Part shown: positions 1 to 7,441 of the stretch, piece after piece | Numbering within the stretch: position 1 is the first letter of the stretch | Layout: every line of letters starts with the position of its first letter | Assembly (NCBI GenBank): GCA_020442465.1 | Contig: JAGRJY010000022.1 | Coordinates: forward strand, 1 to 34,296 | Direction of reading: 5' to 3' | Source of the DNA: Lysobacterales bacterium | GTDB taxonomy: Bacteria > Pseudomonadota > Gammaproteobacteria > Xanthomonadales > Xanthomonadaceae | Length of the DNA stretch: 34,296 nt | Program-made: the position numbers and the translations under genes | The notes under the pieces: model-generated | Database searches by the model: none | Told to the model about the DNA's origin: nothing | What the model saw: only the letters and a program-made list of their open reading frames with translations

Positions 1-86
1 AACTCGCGCCCAAGAGCAGGATTCACAAAGACTGACTCAAATGTGGCTTCGAGACTCTGAATCCTGTCATCCACGGTCGACTTCAC
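1..86 (-). CDS. partial ORF of a second integron cassette, function unknown
   Basis: An open frame begins with GTG at 84-86 and stays open to the left edge (28 codons; reads VKSTVDDRIQSLEATF at its start). It lies immediately downstream of the attC core site at 96-102, 9 bases from it, where the first gene of the next cassette is expected. The AGG of the core (GTTAGGC) could act as a weak ribosome binding site 10 bases before the GTG. I do not recognise the protein. The fragment is short, so the frame could be open by chance; its position just after the core is the main support. Confidence 0.4.
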   Translation of the reverse strand, partial: MKSTVDDRIQSLEATFESVFVNPALGRE

Positions 87-95
87 GAGAGTGCT

Positions 96-186
96 GCCTA
101 ACGCCGCATTGAGCGGCCGATGGCCGACATCATCTCAGGAAACCCCAAAGCACGTCCCATCGGTCCGCTCTAATGCGTAGTTAGGA
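96..186 (-). repeat. integron attC recombination site (about 91 bp)
   Basis: The ends are inverse core sites: GCCTAAC at 96-102 and GTTAGGA at 180-186 on the plus strand. Bases 97-102 pair with 180-185. After a two-base mismatch (the usual unpaired spacer) bases 105-110 pair with 172-177, 111-116 with 165-170, and 117-123 with 157-163. The only unpaired bases within the arms are T171 and T164, both on one arm of the plus strand. Plus is the bottom strand relative to the cassette gene, and extrahelical bases on that arm are what integron integrases recognise in folded attC sites. The apical loop is about 33 bases. The stop codon of the preceding gene (TAA, 181-183) lies inside the core, as is usual for cassettes. 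Confidence 0.85.
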
Positions 187-463
187 AGCGACGCCAGCTG
201 AAACGAGAACCGCCGTCACCTGATTAGAATGATAGTCGGGCTCCGAAAGACGGATGTCGGCGTCAGACAAGAAGTGCCAGGAAGCCTCACTCATCTCGGC
301 CGATAGCTCATCGTGCTTGGACAGGTGAAGGAGCAAAGCCATACAGGACCGGTAGTGCTCTGCCCTGGACTCATCGGTCGAGAGCGGATCACGAGCCAAG
401 GCAAGCAACGTAGTTTGCAACTCGGCGCCGGACGTAGGGGACAGGTTCAAACTCGCTTCCTAA
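102..463 (-). mobile_element. integron gene cassette, 362 bp, single ORF
   Basis: Two core sites in the same orientation (minus-strand GTTAGGA at 458-464 and GTTAGGC at 96-102) bound a unit with one ORF followed by an attC, which is the standard form of an integron cassette. Cleavage after the G of each core would release 102-463. The cassette looks lower in GC than the flanking genes and its gene resembles no core function. The cassettes run leftward out of the window. No tyrosine-recombinase integrase gene is present on the right-hand side, so this may be the end of an array, a cluster of attC sites without an integrase, or a cassette inserted at a secondary site. Confidence 0.75.
181..450 (-). 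CDS. cassette-encoded hypothetical protein, 89 aa
   Basis: This small soluble protein starts at TTG (448-450). An AGGA, part of the upstream core site GTTAGGA, lies about 7 bases before it and can serve as ribosome binding site, so the recombination site also provides translation initiation. The TAA stop sits within the attC core. The sequence is rich in Ser, Leu, Ala, Glu and His, with no signal peptide or membrane segment. Its middle, around residues 25-60 (AEHYRSCMALLLHLSKHDEL), looks helical. I recognise no family. The position between two core sites is the strongest evidence that it is a gene. Confidence 0.6.
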   Translation of the reverse strand: MNLSPTSGAELQTTLLALARDPLSTDESRAEHYRSCMALLLHLSKHDELSAEMSEASWHFLSDADIRLSEPDYHSNQVTAVLVSAGVAS

Positions 464-464
464 C
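458..464 (-). other. upstream cassette core site GTTAGGA
   Basis: The minus-strand heptamer GTTAGGA followed by AGCG matches the recombination core that opens a cassette. No matching partner arm could be found to its right: 465-666 has no GTTRRRY that folds with it, so it is not the end of a full attC. It may be part of an attI site or a secondary insertion site. The rest of 465-666, up to the stop of the acyltransferase gene, shows no convincing gene. Confidence 0.55.
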
Positions 465-666
465 GCCAAATAGACAGCCAAGAAGTACGCGTAACCTGCA
501 ATCCTTTCCACTCCCCAATCATGCGGACCTGCCGACCAAGCATCTGACCCGCCTCGATTCCTGTTCCGATCGCCCCGTCGCGTACTTCATCTAATCTGCC
601 ACTCAATCGCTGCAAGGGTCGCGCACGTGCGACGGAATGCGTGAGGTTGGCTCCCTGCATGGCGCC

Positions 667-2121
667 CTACCCGACCGCGCAGCGAACGACGTCCCGCTCG
701 GGGACTGCATCCCAATCGCTGAGCAGGGAGACGTACACCAGCTGTTCGAATTCTTCGCGGAACCGCGTGACGATCGGTTCGGGATCCTTGATGCGCCTTC
801 CGTCGGCGATGACGCCGAAGCTGACCTTGCCCTGGTAGCTCAGGATGGAGAGACCGAGGCCGATGCTGCCGGTCTGGGGTACCCAGAACATCATATCTTC
901 GACCGGCGCCCCCGCGAGGTAGAGCGGCATTTGCGGGCCGGGCACATTGGTGGCGACGGTACTGGCCTTGCGGCTGAAGAGTTCGAGCGCCGCGCGCTGC
1001 ACGCCGACCGGTGCCATGCCCAACGCCCCGAGCACGCCGTACACGACCATGGCCTGCTTGGACGACTTGAGTTCGAGCATGCTCCAGGCGACCGCTTTGA
1101 CCCGGTCGATGGGGTTGTCGACGCCGATGGGCAGGTCGAGGAACACCAGGCCGAAATGGTTGCCGAGCTTCTTCGCGTGTTCCAGCGGCCTGAGGTTCAC
1201 CGGTACCGTGGCACGGATGCCCAGGCCGTCGACGTCTTCGCCGCGACCGTGCAGATAGTGGCGTATGGCTCCGGCAGCTGCGGCCAGCAGCACATCGTTG
1301 ACAGTGCACCCGAAGGCGCGGCTGACGGCCTTGACGTCATCGAGCGGCAGCGGGTCGATCCAGGTGCAGCGCTTGCTCACGCCGAGCGGCCCCTTGAGCG
1401 ACGTATCGGGGTCATCGGGCAGGCTCACCGCATGCGCGAGTTCGCCCGCGATCGAACCCGCCTCCTTGGCCAGCGTCGCGGCCACCTGGGGATGCTGGTA
1501 CAGCTCGAGCCCCTTGTGCATGAGCTTGCTGCCCATCTTCATCGCCTGCTCCCACTGCTGGGCGGCAGGCCCGAAGAAACGCTGCGTCACTTTGTGCCCA
1601 TCCTTCTTCAGCCAGCGCTCGTGCAGAGCGTGCCCCCGCTTGGGCTTGGCGACCACGTCGGTCAGCGACAGCATCACCTGGACCAGCGCGATGCCGTCGG
1701 CGTAACAGTGGTGAATGCGGGTGATCAGTGCACAGCCCTCGCCGTAGCGATCGACGAGGTGAAACTGCCAGAGCGGCTTCGAGTGATCGAGAGGCGTGGA
1801 CGCGAGCTGACTCACCAGTCGCTGCAGCTCCGCCTTGCCCGCTTTGCCAGGCAGGCCGGACAGGCGCACATGCCAGTCGATGTCGAAGTCTTCGTCGTCT
1901 TGCCAATAGGCACCGGCCTGCGTATCGACCGCCTTCTGGCGGAAGCGACGGTAGGCGAGCCAGCGCTCTTCCAGAAGACGCTTGAGTTTGTCCAGCGAGA
2001 GCCGACTGCCGAGCATCAGCACGCCGGTGATCATCATCAGATTGGTCGGACGTTCCATGCGCAGCCAGGCGGTATCGACCTTGGCCATCGGCTCGCCCGG
2101 GTGCCGCCCCAACAGGTCCAT
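667..2121 (-). CDS. wax ester synthase / diacylglycerol acyltransferase (WS/DGAT)
   Basis: This 484-residue protein belongs to the bifunctional WS/DGAT family, which joins acyl-CoA to long-chain alcohols or diacylglycerol to make storage wax esters or triacylglycerol. The catalytic motif HHxxxDG is present as HHCYADG (residues 137-143), preceded by the family motif LDHSKPLWQ (111-119). The C-terminal half has the expected NDVLLA and NVPGPQ segments. Length agrees with the family (about 450-500). The ATG at 2119-2121 has a GGGAG ribosome binding site upstream; a second Met at residue 12 (MAKVDTAW) is an alternative. The downstream side abuts the integron cassette. Substrate preference cannot be read from sequence. 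Confidence 0.9.
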   Translation of the reverse strand: MDLLGRHPGEPMAKVDTAWLRMERPTNLMMITGVLMLGSRLSLDKLKRLLEERWLAYRRFRQKAVDTQAGAYWQDDEDFDIDWHVRLSGLPGKAGKAELQRLVSQLASTPLDHSKPLWQFHLVDRYGEGCALITRIHHCYADGIALVQVMLSLTDVVAKPKRGHALHERWLKKDGHKVTQRFFGPAAQQWEQAMKMGSKLMHKGLELYQHPQVAATLAKEAGSIAGELAHAVSLPDDPDTSLKGPLGVSKRCTWIDPLPLDDVKAVSRAFGCTVNDVLLAAAAGAIRHYLHGRGEDVDGLGIRATVPVNLRPLEHAKKLGNHFGLVFLDLPIGVDNPIDRVKAVAWSMLELKSSKQAMVVYGVLGALGMAPVGVQRAALELFSRKASTVATNVPGPQMPLYLAGAPVEDMMFWVPQTGSIGLGLSILSYQGKVSFGVIADGRRIKDPEPIVTRFREEFEQLVYVSLLSDWDAVPERDVVRCAVG

Positions 2122-2258
2122 GCGCTCTCCCCCGTCTGCTTGCCGCGTCCGACGCGCGTACGCAGCGACACGCGTCCCAACGCATCGCCATGCACGATCA
2201 GCCGGACTCGCCGGCGCGTCTCATCCCGCAGACATGGTGCGGCGATGGCGTCAGCCGG

Positions 2259-3707
2259 TCAATCGCGCAGCATGGAGCGTACTTCCTTGCCCTGTTGCCA
2301 AGCATCGAGCGCCGCTTGCCGCGTCTTGCCGAGATCGACGATGGGCGCACGCGGGTAGTCGCCCTCGATCAGCTGCGGTCGGGTCCACGGTTCATGGATG
2401 GTCTTGGCGTCGAACCTGGTCAACTCGGGAATCCAGCGGCGCACATAGGCACCATCCGGGTCGAAGCGCTTGCCCTGGCTGACCGGATTGAAGATGCGGA
2501 AGTACGGCGCGGCGTCGGCGCCGGTACCGGCGCTCCACTGCCAGCCCTGGGTGTTGTTGGCCAGGTCGGCATCGACCAGGGTGTCCCAGAACCACCTCGC
2601 GCCGTGGTGCCAGTAGTAGCGCAGGTTTTTGGTCAGGAAGCTGGCGGCAACCATGCGCACGCGATTGTGCATGCTGCCTGTCGCCCACAGTTCACGCATG
2701 CCGGCATCGACCATCGGTACGCCTGTTCGACCGCGCTTCCAGTCTTCAAGCAGGTCTGTGTCCACGTCGGACCAGGGAAAGCCGAACATCGCGCCGGTCA
2801 GGTCGGCGTCGGTGCTGTCCGGAAAGTGGAACAGCAGGTGATAGGAGAATTCGCGCCAGCCCAGTTCGCGGATGAAGCCCAACGTGCCCTTGCTGCGCGC
2901 CAGTGTTTCCTGCCGGCGCAGCGCGAACAAGATTTGCCGCGGGGTGATCTCGCCAAAGGCCAGATGCGGTGACAGACGTGATGTCTGCGCCCGATCGGGG
3001 CGGTCGCGCTGGTCCTGGTAGGCGTCGATGCACTCGAGGAAGCCGGCGAACCGCTGCCAGGCACCGCGCTCACCGGGCTGATGCACGTCCCAGAAGCCAT
3101 GATCCCAGGCGGGCTTGGGTGCTTCGAGGAAGGCGTCGATCGAATGGCCCTGCACATCAGCGAACCGTGGCAGCGTCTCCGGTGCAGACAGGGGCGGTGC
3201 CAGCTCGTCGAGCAGTTCGCCGGCTTTGCGCCAGTAGGGCGTGAACACCCGGTACGGGGCACCGGCCTGGGTCTGCAGCGACCATGGCTCGAACAGCAAG
3301 GCGCCAGCGCAGCTTTCTGCTTCGAGCCCGCGATCGCGCAGCGCTTGCTTGACCCGGGCGTCGCTCTGCCGATGTGCGGGCTCATAGCGCCGGTTCCAGA
3401 ACACCGCGGCGGCGTCCACCGCGTCGACGATATCCAGCAGGTTTTCGAGGCTGTCGCCACGGCGCAGCACCAGCTGCCCGCCGAGTGCGCGGGCATCGCT
3501 ATCGAGCGCCGCGAGCGAGCGTCGCAGCCATGCCCGCGACGCCGCGCCTTCCTGCCAGTGGCCGGAACCGGCTGCGTCGTCGATGTAGACCAGCAGCGGG
3601 CGCATGCCGCGTTCAAGCGCGCGCGAGAGCGCAGGGTTGTCCACCAACCGCAGGTCGCGACGCAGCCAGATCAGGGCAGTCGGTCTGGCATCTCGGTCTT
3701 CGGTCAT
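2259..3707 (-). CDS. phrB: deoxyribodipyrimidine photo-lyase (CPD photolyase, class I)
   Basis: The enzyme uses blue light and FADH- to split cyclobutane pyrimidine dimers. The 482 residues give a full-length protein: an N-terminal alpha/beta antenna domain (LIWLRRDLRLVDNPAL, about residues 12-27) and a C-terminal FAD domain. Diagnostic blocks include TSRLSPHLAFGEI, GWREFSYHLL, GRTGVPMVDAGMRELWATG with MHNRVRMVAASFLTK, and WFWDTLVDADLANNTQGWQW followed by PYFRIFNPVSQ. These give the conserved Trp and Asn residues of the flavin and dimer site. A cryptochrome role is possible for this superfamily, but the match to bacterial PhrB is strong. Start is ATG; no clear Shine-Dalgarno was seen. The gene stands alone, 137 bp upstream of the acyltransferase gene on the same strand. 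Confidence 0.93.
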   Translation of the reverse strand: MTEDRDARPTALIWLRRDLRLVDNPALSRALERGMRPLLVYIDDAAGSGHWQEGAASRAWLRRSLAALDSDARALGGQLVLRRGDSLENLLDIVDAVDAAAVFWNRRYEPAHRQSDARVKQALRDRGLEAESCAGALLFEPWSLQTQAGAPYRVFTPYWRKAGELLDELAPPLSAPETLPRFADVQGHSIDAFLEAPKPAWDHGFWDVHQPGERGAWQRFAGFLECIDAYQDQRDRPDRAQTSRLSPHLAFGEITPRQILFALRRQETLARSKGTLGFIRELGWREFSYHLLFHFPDSTDADLTGAMFGFPWSDVDTDLLEDWKRGRTGVPMVDAGMRELWATGSMHNRVRMVAASFLTKNLRYYWHHGARWFWDTLVDADLANNTQGWQWSAGTGADAAPYFRIFNPVSQGKRFDPDGAYVRRWIPELTRFDAKTIHEPWTRPQLIEGDYPRAPIVDLGKTRQAALDAWQQGKEVRSMLRD

Positions 3708-4057
3708 GGTCGCTTCGGCGGCGTGGGTGAATGGGGCTTATGGCACGGATGCGGTGCACACATGGTCAAGGCACCGGGCCAGCGGCAGTGCGAGTCCGGC
3801 GCCACGTGGGGTCCATCCCGTGTCGCCCGCCATCGGCCCATGGAAATTCATCACACGGCGGATTGGGTCGCCGGGTGCCAACCGCCGCTGCTGGGCCGGA
3901 GCGCCGATCCCGCCCCACTACACACACTGGCCCGGCGCGGATCGGTGCGACGTGCTTTGCCATGCACAACCGCCCGGCGAAGGCGTCAGGTCGCAGGTGC
4001 TGTCGACCGTTCTTCCCGCTCCCCGGCGCGAAGGCAAGGAACCCTTCTGGTCGAACT
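3708..4057. other. 350 bp intergenic stretch without a supported gene
   Basis: This lies between the start of the photolyase gene and the stop of the oligomer hydrolase gene, both minus strand. Frames that stay open across it are shadows of the neighbours with no family resemblance. I saw no strong hairpin with a T-run and no obvious promoter. It must contain the end of the hydrolase transcript and probably the photolyase promoter. Confidence 0.5.
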
Positions 4058-5689
4058 TCAGCTCCGCAGGCGCGCCGCCAGCGCATCGAGGCCAGCGTAG
4101 ACGTGCGGCAGCATCGCGTCGTAGTGCTCGCCGTAGCCGGGCAGCCCGAGGAACGCATCGAAGTGCGGCGTGCGCTCGGGTCGGATCGATTCGACGTCGC
4201 GATGCCCCTGCGCCCGGGCGAAGCGAAGCCAGGGCTCACTGGAGCACACGCTGGGAATGAGCCCGTCCGATCGGCCATGCAACACGGTGGTCGGACAAGA
4301 TCGCAGGATGGGGCCACAGCGGGTGGCGCGAAAACCCTGGCGCACACGCTGGGCGATGTCGTCGTTGCCGCGGACGAGTTCGCTGGCGCGCCGAAGCACC
4401 GCCGTGCGTCCGTCGGGCGTGTGCAAGGACACGCCCGCGCCGGGCACGATGCCCGCCGCGTCACTCCACCACAGGTTGCGCTCGGCGTCGGTGGCGGCGC
4501 GCGGCGCGCCATCGGCTGCCGCAGGCCCGAACCACACCGGCAGCGGCTGGGCGTTCGGTGCGAACCGTCCCGCCGCACAGAAGTAGGTCGGCAAGGCGGA
4601 AAACCAGAAATCGAACACCGAGCTCAGGCGCGTTGCGGCAAGCGTCTCGCTGGGCCAGCCACGACGCCGGAGGTGCCGGTAGGCGAACACCGGATTGTTC
4701 GCACTGCGGCGACGCAGCAGACCCAACTCCAGCAATGCGCTCTCGGCTTGTTCGGCCTGCGCCTGCCAGGCCTCGGCGGGCAGCGGGGACGGTGCATCGC
4801 GCAGAGTCGGCGCAGCCTGCGCCAGCGCAATCCAGAGTGCCGCTTCGAGCGCGTAGCGCGGAAAGGCGCGGCCTCCCACCGGGTACACGTTGGGCGCCGC
4901 GGCAAGCACGCCGTCGAAGCCGTGCTCGAGCTCGAGTACGCGCAACACCGCGCCGCCGCCATTCGACAGACCGGCCGCGACGGAGACACGCGGACCTATG
5001 CAGTCGGGCAGTACGCGATCGATCAGGCGCCATGCAAAGTCGCGCGCCTGTTCGACGAACGCACCCCAGTGCGCTTCGGCGTGATCGCCACCGTGGGCGT
5101 GCTTGATCAGCACGCTGTGCTTCGGCAGCCCGGCAAGCTCGGCCGAATCCACGCGGAACAGCTGCGCGGCCGGATCATCGGTGCGCAGGCCGCTCAATTC
5201 GGGCGCGGTGCGCGTGTCGACGTCGAACCAGTCGGTGCCGGCGCCACGATCGGTGTAAGCCACTGCCCAGCCGCGCGGTAGCGCCCAGCCGCTACCCAGC
5301 GCCATGGCGCCATAGATGCCTCGCGAACCGGACGAAGGCACCACCAGCAGGCGCGGCCGGCGCACGTCGAAATGGTCCGGCAGCTGCAGCATGAACCGGC
5401 TCGGTTGCCGGTCACCGGGCCACTGCAGGGCTGCATGGAACTCGCGACCCGGCACCGGCACATCCAAGGCAGCGTTGACCACGTCCCGACGACCCAGCGC
5501 TGCGATGCCGCGCCAGTTGGTGTGGATGGCGCGACGCCGAAGCGCAGCGCGGTCTGTGCTCGTGGCGGCGGCCTGGATGTCGGCCAGCAGCCCGGCTCGG
5601 CCCAGCCCGCCGGTCAACAGGTCATCATCGCCACGGTGCAGGGTTTGCACCACGGCGACGGTCTGGTCGCGGGCATCGCCAAGCTGCAT
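4058..5689 (-). CDS. D-(-)-3-hydroxybutyrate oligomer hydrolase
   Basis: An alpha/beta-hydrolase of the 3HBOH family (EC 3.1.1.22), which cuts 3-hydroxybutyrate oligomers from polyhydroxybutyrate breakdown into monomers. Family hallmarks: HRGDDDLLTGGLG near residue 18, PSSGSRGIYGAMALG near 118, a nucleophile-elbow-like GLSNGG (Ser242), HGRSDGLIP and PERTPHFDAF near the C-terminus (candidate acid and histidine). I chose the ATG at 5687-5689 (543 aa), preceded by GGGGCGAG, because the longer frame to 5770 would leave only 18 bp to the divergent dehydrogenase gene and adds residues unlike the family. There is no signal peptide, so an intracellular enzyme is inferred; some characterised homologues are longer. 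It is divergent from a 3-hydroxybutyrate dehydrogenase, the next step of the pathway. Confidence 0.88.
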   Translation of the reverse strand: MQLGDARDQTVAVVQTLHRGDDDLLTGGLGRAGLLADIQAAATSTDRAALRRRAIHTNWRGIAALGRRDVVNAALDVPVPGREFHAALQWPGDRQPSRFMLQLPDHFDVRRPRLLVVPSSGSRGIYGAMALGSGWALPRGWAVAYTDRGAGTDWFDVDTRTAPELSGLRTDDPAAQLFRVDSAELAGLPKHSVLIKHAHGGDHAEAHWGAFVEQARDFAWRLIDRVLPDCIGPRVSVAAGLSNGGGAVLRVLELEHGFDGVLAAAPNVYPVGGRAFPRYALEAALWIALAQAAPTLRDAPSPLPAEAWQAQAEQAESALLELGLLRRRSANNPVFAYRHLRRRGWPSETLAATRLSSVFDFWFSALPTYFCAAGRFAPNAQPLPVWFGPAAADGAPRAATDAERNLWWSDAAGIVPGAGVSLHTPDGRTAVLRRASELVRGNDDIAQRVRQGFRATRCGPILRSCPTTVLHGRSDGLIPSVCSSEPWLRFARAQGHRDVESIRPERTPHFDAFLGLPGYGEHYDAMLPHVYAGLDALAARLRS

Positions 5690-5788
5690 CGGCTCGCCCC
5701 ACGTTGTCGGCGCCACTGTACCCTCGTTCAACTGCCGGCCTGCTGCGCATGCTGGTATGTTCTCGCCCATTCGTCCAGAGAGCTCTTC
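5690..5788. promoter_or_regulatory. divergent promoter region, hydroxybutyrate genes
   Basis: The 99 bp between the chosen hydrolase start and the dehydrogenase start must hold both promoters. TATGTT lies about 30 bases before the dehydrogenase ATG and could be its -10, but no well-spaced -35 is visible. No clear operator palindrome was found. Confidence 0.4.
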
Positions 5789-6598
5789 ATGACAGAACGA
5801 TTTCTAGACGGCCGACAGGCCTTCGTCACCGGCGGCACCTCGGGCATCGGCCTGGCGATCGCGCAGGGCCTGGCCGCCGCAGGAGCCCGGGTAGCCATCA
5901 ACGGACTGGGCGACGCGGACGCCATTGGCGCTGCCATCGAGTCGCTGCGGCACGCCGGGGCTGCGGACGCGCGGCACTGGGGCGCCGACCTGCGCGATGC
6001 CGCGGCCATCGAGGCCATGCTGGCCGAGTTGCAGGCCTGGGGGCGCACCGACATCGTGGTCAACTGTGCGGGGATGCAGTTCACCGGGTCGATCGAGTCG
6101 ATGCCGCGCGAGCGCTGGGACGCCATCCTCGCGATCAACCTGAGCGCCGCGTTCCAGACCATGCAGGCGTTGCTGCCGTCGATGGCGCAACGCGGCTACG
6201 GTCGCATCATCAATATCGCATCCGTGCACGGGCTGGTCGCCTCGGTACAGAAGGCGCCCTACGTGGCCAGCAAGTTCGGTCTGGTCGGGCTGACCAAGGT
6301 CGCCGCCCTGGAATACGCCTCGGCCGGATCGCGCGACAGCGGCGGTGTCACCGCCAACTGCATCTGTCCGGGCTGGGTGGAAACACCACTGATCGAATCG
6401 CAGATCCAGGCCCGCGCCGCCCAGCACGGCAACGACCGAGCTGCCGGCATTGCCGACCTGCTCAGCGAGAAACAGCCCAGCCGCCGCATGTCATCGACCG
6501 ACGACATCGCAGCGCTCAGCCTGTTTCTCTGCCGCCGCGAAGCGCACAACATCAATGGCGCGTCGCTACCGGTGGATGGGGCGTGGACCGCACAGTAG
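5789..6598 (+). CDS. 3-hydroxybutyrate dehydrogenase (SDR family)
   Basis: This 269-residue classical short-chain dehydrogenase most likely oxidises D-3-hydroxybutyrate to acetoacetate with NAD+. It shows the cofactor glycine motif TGGTSGIG (residues 14-21), NCAG (92-95), and the catalytic tetrad Asn117, Ser145, Tyr158, Lys162 (YVASK). The stretch TANCICPGWVETPL and a late QPSRRM are characteristic of bacterial BdhA-type enzymes. The start at 5789 (MTERFLDGR) gives the normal SDR length; the frame is open further upstream but through hydrolase sequence. A short insertion with Ser-Arg-Asp-Ser-Gly precedes the TANCICPG motif. Its place opposite the oligomer hydrolase gene supports the substrate call. 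Confidence 0.88.
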   Translation: MTERFLDGRQAFVTGGTSGIGLAIAQGLAAAGARVAINGLGDADAIGAAIESLRHAGAADARHWGADLRDAAAIEAMLAELQAWGRTDIVVNCAGMQFTGSIESMPRERWDAILAINLSAAFQTMQALLPSMAQRGYGRIINIASVHGLVASVQKAPYVASKFGLVGLTKVAALEYASAGSRDSGGVTANCICPGWVETPLIESQIQARAAQHGNDRAAGIADLLSEKQPSRRMSSTDDIAALSLFLCRREAHNINGASLPVDGAWTAQ

Positions 6599-6602
6599 GC
6601 AC

Positions 6603-7337
6603 GTGACCGCAGGTTTCGCGGCGCGGCGGCGCCAGATCAGCGGTGCGCTCGGCTGCTGTGTGCTGGCGGTGGGCGCGGTCTCTCCGGTCGGTGCAGTGGA
6701 AAGCACTTGCTACGGCACCTCGTCGCGCGGCCGGCTTGAGCATGGCGCTTCGCTACCCCTCGGGGGCAGCAACTTTCTCGCCTACAGCACGCTGGGCTGG
6801 TCCCTTGGTCGCGCCTACCTGCATAGCCGAGTTCGCAGCGCTGTGCTGGATGCATTCGCGCTCATGCAGGAGGACATGCCGGATCGCGTGTTCGTGTATG
6901 GCGAAACCGGATGGCAGAACGGCGGACCGTTCAAACCGCATCGCACCCATCAGAATGGACTCTCGGTCGACATCATGGTGCCGGTTCAGCGAGCGGGTGC
7001 TTCGTGGCCGCTACCAGGCGATGCGTTCAACCGGTTCGGCTATGGCATGGAGTTCGACGCGCAAGGTCGAAGTGGCGACATCCGCATTGACTTCGAGGCA
7101 CTTGGCCAGCTGCTGTTTCGACTCAGCGAGACGGCCGAGCGGCAAGGCGCACCGATCGCAAGAGTCATCTTCGATCCAGCGCTGCATGCGGAGCTGTTCG
7201 CCACGTCGCGCGGGAACTGGCTGCGTCGCTCGATCACCTTCATGCAGCATCAGGCCTGGGTCAGGCATGACGAGCACATCCATATCGACTTCTCGTTGAC
7301 CTGCGCGCCGCTCGACGCGTACGCAACATCGAACTGA
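6603..7337 (+). CDS. secreted MepA/M74-like murein endopeptidase
   Basis: A predicted exported metallopeptidase of 244 residues. A GTG start 4 bp after the dehydrogenase stop gives a typical signal peptide (arginine-rich start, then LGCCVLAVGAVSPVGA). The mature part has HRTHQNGLSVDI, matching the zinc-binding HxxHxxGxxxD arrangement of penicillin-insensitive murein endopeptidases (MepA, family M74), and a late HDEHIHIDF that supplies the third histidine. Such enzymes cut D-alanyl-meso-diaminopimelyl cross-links in peptidoglycan in the periplasm. The very short gap suggests cotranscription with the dehydrogenase, with no obvious functional link. Six cysteines may form disulfides after export. 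The family call is fairly firm; the exact bond cut is inferred. Confidence 0.75.
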   Translation: MTAGFAARRRQISGALGCCVLAVGAVSPVGAVESTCYGTSSRGRLEHGASLPLGGSNFLAYSTLGWSLGRAYLHSRVRSAVLDAFALMQEDMPDRVFVYGETGWQNGGPFKPHRTHQNGLSVDIMVPVQRAGASWPLPGDAFNRFGYGMEFDAQGRSGDIRIDFEALGQLLFRLSETAERQGAPIARVIFDPALHAELFATSRGNWLRRSITFMQHQAWVRHDEHIHIDFSLTCAPLDAYATSN

Positions 7338-7441
7338 GCCGCTTGCCCTGGACTCCAACCGGACTGGCGCTCGACTGCAAGCTCCGCGGGATCGGCGTTC
7401 CGGATCTGGACCGGGCGTCTTCCCTGCCACTGTTCGACTGT

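Noticed and set aside
460..660. A 66-codon minus-strand frame between the cassette and the acyltransferase gene
   Set aside because: It has no ribosome binding site, overlaps the other strand's composition pattern and shows no recognisable family; more likely a chance frame.
637..2358. A very long plus-strand open frame opposite the acyltransferase gene
   Set aside because: It is the antisense shadow of a clearly conserved protein in high-GC DNA; rich in His, Arg, Gly and Glu with no domain.
5690..5770. Longer start for the oligomer hydrolase at 5770
   Set aside because: It would leave 18 bp between divergent genes and adds residues without similarity; the internal ATG has a better ribosome binding site.
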